64,000 nt of DNA, taken from positions 688,783 through 752,782 of the forward strand of contig JAQFVV010000316.1 in the NCBI GenBank assembly GCA_028023455.1. The letters are read 5' to 3'. The notes beneath the pieces were generated by a model. The model had not been told where the DNA came from, searched no databases, and saw only the letters and a list, made by a program, of their open reading frames with translations. Numbering within the stretch: the stretch's first letter is position 1; each line of letters opens with the position of its first letter. The translations under genes and the position numbers were made by a program. This stretch comes from Epiperipatus broadwayi. Its lineage: Eukaryota; Onychophora; Udeonychophora; Euonychophora; Peripatidae. Below, one piece after another: positions 57,076-64,000 of the stretch.

Positions 57076-58855
57076 GCATTAATACTATGATCAAAAGTGA
57101 ACATATACACATTATTGTTTGGTATATTCCTCCCCTCTCTTATTTTTTCTCTCTAACAACTTAACTGCATTACACACTTTATTGCCCTGTAGGGTTTAAG
57201 GCAATGGTTGAGAAGTGGACTTGAAAGTTTTATTTCGGGGTCAAAGGTCAACTGTGTCATTCCCATTGATCAAAAGTTACACAACTTCCCAAGTGATTAA
57301 TCTACGAGTTTTTTCATATATCTTTAAAATAATATGCAAACCTCAAATAAATAGGAAAAACATAATCTTTAGCTGTCTAGTTTGCAACTGCTATCTTTCC
57401 CTGAATTGTCAGCTCAATAGTAAAAATTGCTGGCTTCAAAGTTAAAAGTTCGTGAATCAAATCTTGACCGAGAAAAGTGAAAAAGAAAATACGTTTCTGT
57501 TTGGAAATTTTGCATTCTTTCTTTAAACTCGGTATTCAATGCCTTATTTTCAAGTTTTTCGCCATATGTTTAAAAAATGTGATTTAGTTAAAGCATTTTA
57601 ATTAAAGAAAAGAAACTATAGATGTAAAGGGTTATTTTGTTTTTTTCTTTTTTGTCGAAGTAAATAGTTGATGTTTGAACATCATTTGCATAACGTTTTC
57701 ACAACTGACCGCTTAGTACATTTTTCAGGGTAATAGCTGCTTTCATTTTTAACATTTTTATCTCATGACATTTTATTTTATTATAAATAAAGTTTACTAA
57801 ATTTGATTACATTAATAAACAATTTTAAAAAATAAATCATTTTTATGATTTATTATAATGGTTTTGTTCACAAAAATGAGTAATTTCATTTCACTGCAAA
57901 GATAAATGATAACATATTTATTATGTTTTACAGAGAACATTTAGAGAATTAAATCTAAAATCTTTCCAAAATATTGGTTATTAGAGAAAGAAAAAAATAA
58001 TGACCGTTACTATTTAACCAGCCTTCATATTTATCTCCAATATCTTGTAATTTTTATTTTAGTATTTATTACTATACTAGAACATTTTACATTTTGAAAA
58101 AACAAACATTATTATGTATATATTAAAAATATCAATGTATTTATTTTATTATAAAAAGACTGTATTTATTGTTGTATTTTTTAAAAAAATGGTAGTAAAG
58201 CATTAAACAATTTTTTAAACACAAAACTTTGATTCCCTTATTATAAAAACAAACCATGTCGTAATTGATATATTTTTAATTGTCTTATTTACATGGTTTC
58301 TTCCCCTGATGTCAGTTGGTATAACCGATTGTGAAGAAAAATGATTTTTAACAGAGTTTTGTTACATTATTTTTCAAACATTTTTTTAAAAAAAATAAAT
58401 GTTTTTTTTTTCATATATATAAAAAACACGAAGTCAAAACACCATTATGAGGATTGGTTGATGATATAACAATACAAACACCTGCCAATGGAATATAAAC
58501 ATGATATTTTTATTTTTTACGATATAAAGGAGGAGTATTTAAAAATTTGCTTATTAAAATGACATTTAATATAAGTCAGCTAATTGTTTTGCAGCTAATG
58601 GTTCTCTGAAGGCAGTTTACAAATTGTAAACATACATTAGATTTTTTAAAAGTTTTTAAAAAAATTTACTAATCACGTTAAACACTTTGTAATGAAAAAC
58701 AATATTGCGTGTATGTGCGCATATGTAAAATCATCTGTGGAAAACAGATTATGATAAGCTCTTAATAAAATGCATCCTAGCCAAATAATAAATAATTGGT
58801 CATCGTCAGTAGAAGTTTAGCATTGTATTAATAAAAAACTGATCTAGTATTTGCC
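57076..58855. other. AT-rich, nothing firm
   Basis: 57190-57480 is less AT-rich and may hold an eroded tRNA-like SINE (AGTTCGTGAATCAAATC near 57447). The rest is long A/T runs. Confidence 0.3.
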
Positions 58856-58859
58856 TGAA

Positions 58860-59055
58860 GGTTTGCGATGATGGTATGTTTGATGTGGAGAATAATACTA
58901 CTCAAACCACTATGTAATTACTAACTAGTTTTATCTTTTTGTGTGTTATTACTAACAAGTTATTTGTATTTGAACAGTTTAAATAAAGTTTAATATTTTC
59001 TAGACTCCACATTTAATAATAGATGATGGAAATTGTCGAACATATTATCACAAGT
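58860..59055. repeat. F2 right-arm fragment
   Basis: TTATTACTAACAAGTTATTTG, TTTAAATAAAGTTTAA, GATGATGGAAATTGTCGAAC: right arm of F2, with GGTTTGCGATGATGG at its left as outside the 27.4-kb copy. Confidence 0.6.
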
Positions 59056-59224
59056 ATGTTTAACATCATCATGAATCGATTTCTTATTGTAGTAGTTGAA
59101 CCATTTATCACATGTCCATATCTAGAATTTAAGCCCAAATCACAAACAGGTTTAGGATATTATTCCACTAGTCAGGACATAGCCATCAGCTAAAGGCCAA
59201 GAGTATCTAGAAAATAAAGGTCTC

Positions 59225-59338
59225 TTTTTTTTTCCTCATATGTCATAGCATCGGCCGGGACGTGAACCCACACCCGTCTGCAAACAATTACTTGGTTGCA
59301 AGGCGAGTGCGATGACCTCTCGGCTAACAACACTTGAC
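59225..59338 (-). repeat. tRNA-derived SINE, family A
   Basis: T run, CATATGTCATAGCATCGGCC, GGGACGTGAACCCACACCC (B box complement), GACCTCTCGGCTAACAAC (A box complement). Close match to 18862-18973. Confidence 0.75.
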
Positions 59339-60017
59339 AGATAAAGGTCTCTTTTTAATCTTGATAAATTGATTGTAAAAATGAAAAGAATTATTAATAC
59401 TTTGTAACCTTCACCAATGTAGAAAAGTTCTACTCCTCTAATGATTATCCTTGGCTTTTATAAGTAAATGGTAGTTATCATTTTATTGTACATATAATAT
59501 TTAATGTCTCATCAAAGGATAGTCATTTGAACTTTATGAAGTTCATGAGATCCCATATAAGGTGGCAAAACATTAATATAACATATTTAAAAGCACTAAA
59601 ATTGTTACTCCTAAGTTATTTTTAGTAAATTATACAGAGGCAGGACTAATGTTATTTTTTAGTTTATTAATGCATAAACAAATCAAGCCAATGTAGTATC
59701 AGAAGTCGGACATACAATATATAATGGAATGATTCGGGAGTGGTGATAATGTCAAAATGTGAATTTAAAAAAAAAACAACTCACTAGTAGAAAGTTAATA
59801 ATTAATTCAACCAATAGGATAATAATAATAAGTTTATATATCTTCCAACTTTAAAACTTCTATTTATGTATCAAATCTGAGATTTTTATTAATATAAAAA
59901 GTAAAGTAGTTAAATAGATTCATTTAATAAAAAATAAGATTAACCTATTCTATTTAAGAGGAGATACTCTTTTAATTTAACATCGTTTATATAATAAATA
60001 AGTTCAATTAAGTTATA
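59339..60017. other. AT-rich, nothing recognised
   Basis: No supported feature. Confidence 0.3.
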
Positions 60018-60200
60018 TCATCATCATCATTTTAATCATTATTACTCAACTGTAGAATGAAGGCCTCTTTATATTTAATCCAGTTTCATCGATCCATAGT
60101 TTTTTTCCTTCAGTATTTTAGTAAATATTTTTATCCTATTCATCTCACACAAAGTCTTTTATAATTTTTCGAAATGTAGTTATAAACTTTAATTATTCAT
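60018..60200 (-). repeat. Possible RTE-type LINE 3' end
   Basis: On the minus strand the piece ends in an ATGATGATGATGATATA triplet tail. Plus-strand CAACTGTAGAATGAAGGCCTC matches the sort of conserved motif seen near RTE 3' ends. No coding part kept. Confidence 0.4.
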
Positions 60201-60374
60201 CTGTTGCTGTCTTTTTTAGATATGTAATAGATGTTCAAATATGCTTGAAATAAAACTAATAATTTAAAAAAAAATAAAATGTCAAAAGTAATACTGAATC
60301 AAGTAAATGAAGTAATAATAATAATTTAATTAAGGAAGTTTTATATACAAATTTTAGAATTAAATAATAATGTA

Positions 60375-60378
<4 letters not shown>

Positions 60379-60449
<71 letters not shown>
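60379..60449. repeat. AAT microsatellite
   Basis: About 23 uninterrupted AAT units. Flanks share TTTAATT.AGGAAGTTTTATAT (60335 and 60449), so the tract sits in a small direct repeat. Confidence 0.9.
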
Positions 60450-60569
60450 TTAATTGAGGAAGTTTTATATATAAATTTTCAGAATGTCTAAATTTGGGAA
60501 TAATATAATATGAGAAATATTGACTAAAGTTATATCATTTATGAGTGAATGAATGTATCAATTTTTTAT

Positions 60570-60681
60570 CTTTTTTTTTCATGTGTCAAATGCATCAACT
60601 TGTGAAGTCGAACCCACACAGACTCGGAACAACTGCTTGTAAGGCAGCTGTACTAACCACTAGGTCAACATATCACATCTT
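60570..60681 (-). repeat. Diverged family A-like SINE
   Basis: T run, CATGTGTCAAATGCATC, GTCGAACCCACACAGAC (B box complement), AGCTGTACTAACCACTAGG (A box complement). Confidence 0.6.
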
Positions 60682-61181
60682 GACAATTTTTGTTCATCTT
60701 TATTATAAACCTTCAGATTTATACTAACATTTTTGTAAAAAGGACCCGATGCTAAATTGAAATTTTACTTTCACTATTATTTTTGTCTATGAAACGGAAA
60801 TTACACAGTTCATTATTTAAAATAATCAACAATGAGAGTTTTTTTTAAAAAAAAAAAACTCTCAATAGGTTTTGTACAACTATTCCACCCCAACCGACCA
60901 CAAACATTTTTGGCCATTGTTTTACCCTTCAGATACTCATAACTATTATATTTTTTTAGATCATCAATTACACTTTTTTCTTTCTTTTATTTTTTTCACT
61001 CTCCTATAGGATCTTTTAAAAATATATTTAGTCTCCCTGCCTGAATACATGTACAATTCAATTCTTTTCATCTTCACAATTTTTCAAATAAGTTTTATTA
61101 AATTTATTCTGTAATGTTCCAACATTACAAATACTATTTTTCACATTTATTTTGAATGAATCCTTAATGTTTAATCCTATT
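60682..61181. other. AT-rich, nothing recognised
   Basis: A self-complementary T-run/A-run (60838-60862) flanked by GAGAGTT/AACTCTC forms a short hairpin. Confidence 0.35.
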
Positions 61182-61375
61182 ATTAAAACAGGAAAAACTC
61201 TCCATACAGTAGTTCCACTCATGTCATAGTAATCAATGGATGCCAGAAGGCTTGTGCATAAAATCCCTATCTAGTGCCTACTCATCTAATATCAGACTAG
61301 TTTCTAGCTTGGGACCTTCATCAGTGAGGAGTCTTGGATCTGAGAGCACTGCACCTAGATCTTAGGATATAGGTC
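61182..61375. repeat. F1 left-arm fragment
   Basis: TTAAAACAGGAAAAACTCTCC to CACTGCACCTAGATCTTAGG; the right arm is absent. Confidence 0.65.
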
Positions 61376-61684
61376 AGTGATTTTCATTCTATATATTCTA
61401 CAAATTTGATGAATGCTAATTAACATTTTGTTATCTGAGAAGATTCTCATTTCATTAGAAAATCATATACAATGATCTTTCCTGCTAACTCTATTCATAA
61501 TAAGATATTGAGAATTAGCTTTTTTTTTTTTTTTACAAAAGATTGAACTAATTAAGGTAAAGCTTGAGATATTGTTTTCATTATATATATATATAACCTT
61601 CAATTTGAATTTAATTTTTAAAAAATTAAACTATTTTCTATAATAGTCAATATTTTATAAGTTAGTAAATATATTTTTAAGTAG
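61376..61684. other. AT-rich, nothing recognised
   Basis: No supported feature. Confidence 0.3.
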
Positions 61685-61850
61685 AGGGATTTGAACTTAG
61701 GAGTTTTCAGTCTATTCATCCTATACTCCATCTCAAGTGACATATGCATGAGCATTTGTATGTGAAAAAGATAATCTCCAATATATGTATTTTATGCAGA
61801 ACTAGCACTCATCAGTTGGACCAGATAATAATATCCCACACATATATACA
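61685..61850 (-). repeat. SINE family B, minus strand
   Basis: Complement carries AAATACATATATTGGAGATT, CTCATGCATATGTCACTTGAG and TAAGTTCAAATCCC. Confidence 0.55.
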
Positions 61851-64000
61851 CAAATTTGCTTGATTTATATTAATATAGCAATTCCTTAAACTTTACTGGA
61901 CATGCTTCAATTTTCTCACCCATCCAACTATTTAACCATTCATTTTATTAAACCCTGATGATGGAATGCTCAAAGTTTTTATTGGTTTTGACATTGTAGT
62001 CGAATTTATGTAGAAATTATGTCACTCTAACTTCTCATATTACTGGACCATTATATATCCATATATATTAATAGTAGACGAATGGGATGAACTTATATTT
62101 AAAAATGAAATAATTTTAAATTATATTTCATCTTTAATTAATATTAAGAAATAAAAAAAACAACAACTTACATTTAATCCTCCAATTTATGCTTATTGTC
62201 CATATGGATCATTTCATCACTTAAAAAAAAAGCAATAATATAAAAATTAAGTATGTTAAAATATATTTGAAATATAAGAATAAATCTTTAAATTAAATTA
62301 AAACTTATTTTTCTTTTTGAAAGCCATAAGATAAAAAGTTTCCATTGCACAATGCCAAGACCAGATGAATTAAATTTTTCCATTTTCCTCACAAGACTCT
62401 CACCTTCACATAGAAATGAAAATCAATTTATATACTGTTAAGCAGCCAAAAACTAGATCGAAAGAGTAATCAGTGCTAAAATAATCCATCATCCATAATA
62501 ATGCTGGAGTGAACATTTCTATTTACATTTATCTGTTCTATAAAAAAATATTTATTTCATAAATATAAATATTTATTACATAAATATTTTTTGATTCACG
62601 TAAAAATTTACTAATATGGGTAAAATATCATTATTTCAAAATATTTAATTTTTTTGGACTTAAAGATTTTATGGATATGAACAAAATTATTTAAATAATC
62701 ATAATTTAAATACACCTGGGTCTTGTTTTATGCAGATTATTTTAATGTAATTTTGAAGTTATGCGATTCATGTTACTTCTTAATATCTTTCATATTTCAC
62801 TTGTCGTCGGAGAAGGACCTCATTCTGGGTGCTTTTTCCTTTTTTTTTCTTGATTTCTATTAAATCTCGTATTCCTGAGCGGTGACATGGGCTAACGCCG
62901 GAAAAAATAAAAAATTTTTTTTTTTTACGTATCTGCCTACTTTAAAATTTTCTAGGTTCAAATGCCTAGATGCCCTGTAGTGCGTTACAAAGTTTTATCC
63001 GGATCGTACACTGCTTCAATCTGGGGCGATCTTTAATAAACCACAAATACCCGAGAAATTTGCAAAAGAAATATTTTTCTGTTTACATAAAGTTTCTTTA
63101 AATCTGATAAAAGCACTGCAGAAAGAAATAGCACATATATTAAACAGAAAGTATAAATAATTCTAAACTGTATTTGTAAAAGAAAGTCAAAAGGTTGGAT
63201 TGAAGTTTTTGTTGTTGTAATATAAATTATACTTAATGTGAAGGGCCAGTAAGTTTATGATCGAAATGTGGTGCTTATGGTGAGTACCTTTGGGAATTAC
63301 TTCAGTGTAACCTATGTATGCTTTCAATCAGTCATAAATAAGTTGGTGGTGTTTATAATTGGCGGAAATAGCCGTTTAACCATTATTTCTTAAAACATAT
63401 TTATCTCAATGCACCTTTTTAAATAAATAATTTATAAAATTTGCTTGTCATTGTGTGTAAAATAAAATGGATTAAAAAAAAAAAAGTTAGATCGGTGGGA
63501 GGAGAATGTAAATGGTCCTTGGAAAACGATAGAAAATTTTTCTTTTTGAAAGTCTTTTTGTAAAATATTAAGGATGTTTTGTAAATGTCTTTGTCAATCA
63601 TGTGAATTACTACCCTAAGAAAATATTTTTTTGATCATTTTTTTTAAGTACTTTCTGATATGTACGAGCACAGCGTTGTTACTTGTTGTTTTTATTTTAA
63701 ACATGAAGTAAATAAAAAGTTCGCATTTAAAATTTTCTTTTAGAATTAAAAATTGAAATTAAATATCATCTTAAACTCTATATATTAAATGCCAGATACT
63801 GAAAAATTATTAAAATAAAACTTTATTAAAGAAAAAGTATTTTAAACTAAATTTTAAAAGATTTGGAGATGAAATTATATCTTTAAATTTATCTTTAAAT
63901 ATATTTTGATTTGAAAAGGTAATTAATCAGAAATGGAAATGATTGTTAATTAGTTAAATGAAACACTCGGATTTAAATGTAAAACGGTAGAAAGAAAAAA
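61851..64000. other. AT-rich, nothing recognised
   Basis: 62800-63040 is less AT-rich (CTGAGCGGTGACATGGGC; CTAGGTTCAAATGCCTAG, weakly B-box-like) but cannot be assigned. No gene seen to the window end. Confidence 0.3.

Overview
This is an AT-rich (roughly 70 percent A+T by eye) piece of a nuclear eukaryotic genome, almost certainly from an invertebrate animal. The reasons are tRNA-derived SINEs, LINE remnants with animal-type endonuclease and reverse transcriptase motifs, hAT elements with 8-bp target duplications, a Penelope-type GIY-YIG fragment and many foldback elements. There is no operon structure, no intact rRNA or tRNA gene and no complete host gene. The species cannot be fixed from the sequence.

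1-14.1 kb is a nest of two LTR retrotransposons. Element 1 (1-7579, minus strand) is a young Ty3/gypsy-type copy. Its 1.49-kb LTRs differ at only about six positions, and one uninterrupted frame carries protease, reverse transcriptase, RNase H and integrase. No gag frame is visible. Element 2 (7580-14071, plus strand) has unrelated 1.82-kb LTRs, about 1 percent diverged. Its single 291-codon frame joins a coiled-coil N-terminus to a diverged copy of the last ~140 residues of an element-1-like integrase. The two elements look complementary: pol without gag, and a gag-like head with an integrase tail but no enzymes.

14-33 kb is a graveyard of transposable elements. It holds LINE 3' ends, SINEs, at least two foldback families (called F1 and F2 here) and a Penelope GIY-YIG fragment. 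A long decayed LINE on the minus strand (RT near 26 kb, endonuclease near 30.6 kb) is split by a decayed hAT transposase on the plus strand, which is itself split by an F2 foldback; a SINE with a 16-bp duplication sits in the same LINE. Short hAT derivatives with 8-bp target duplications lie at 23.3-24.4 kb (with a 258-bp-arm hairpin inside) and 32.6-33.0 kb.

34-57 kb is long AT-rich intron-like or intergenic DNA with a few exon-like islands (35.5, 38.4, 57.0 kb), more foldbacks, two decayed LINEs and a ~1.3-kb tandem array at 45.4-46.7 kb. The array unit is ~54 bp and resembles a tRNA from D-arm to T-arm. It lies between two SINE-like copies and has no internal Pol III terminator on the tRNA-sense strand. 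A full-length hAT element (50,887-53,974) has a perfect 8-bp duplication and a transposase frame with five stops and no frameshift. 57-64 kb is mostly featureless AT-rich DNA with SINEs, F1/F2 pieces, a LINE tail and a long AAT microsatellite.
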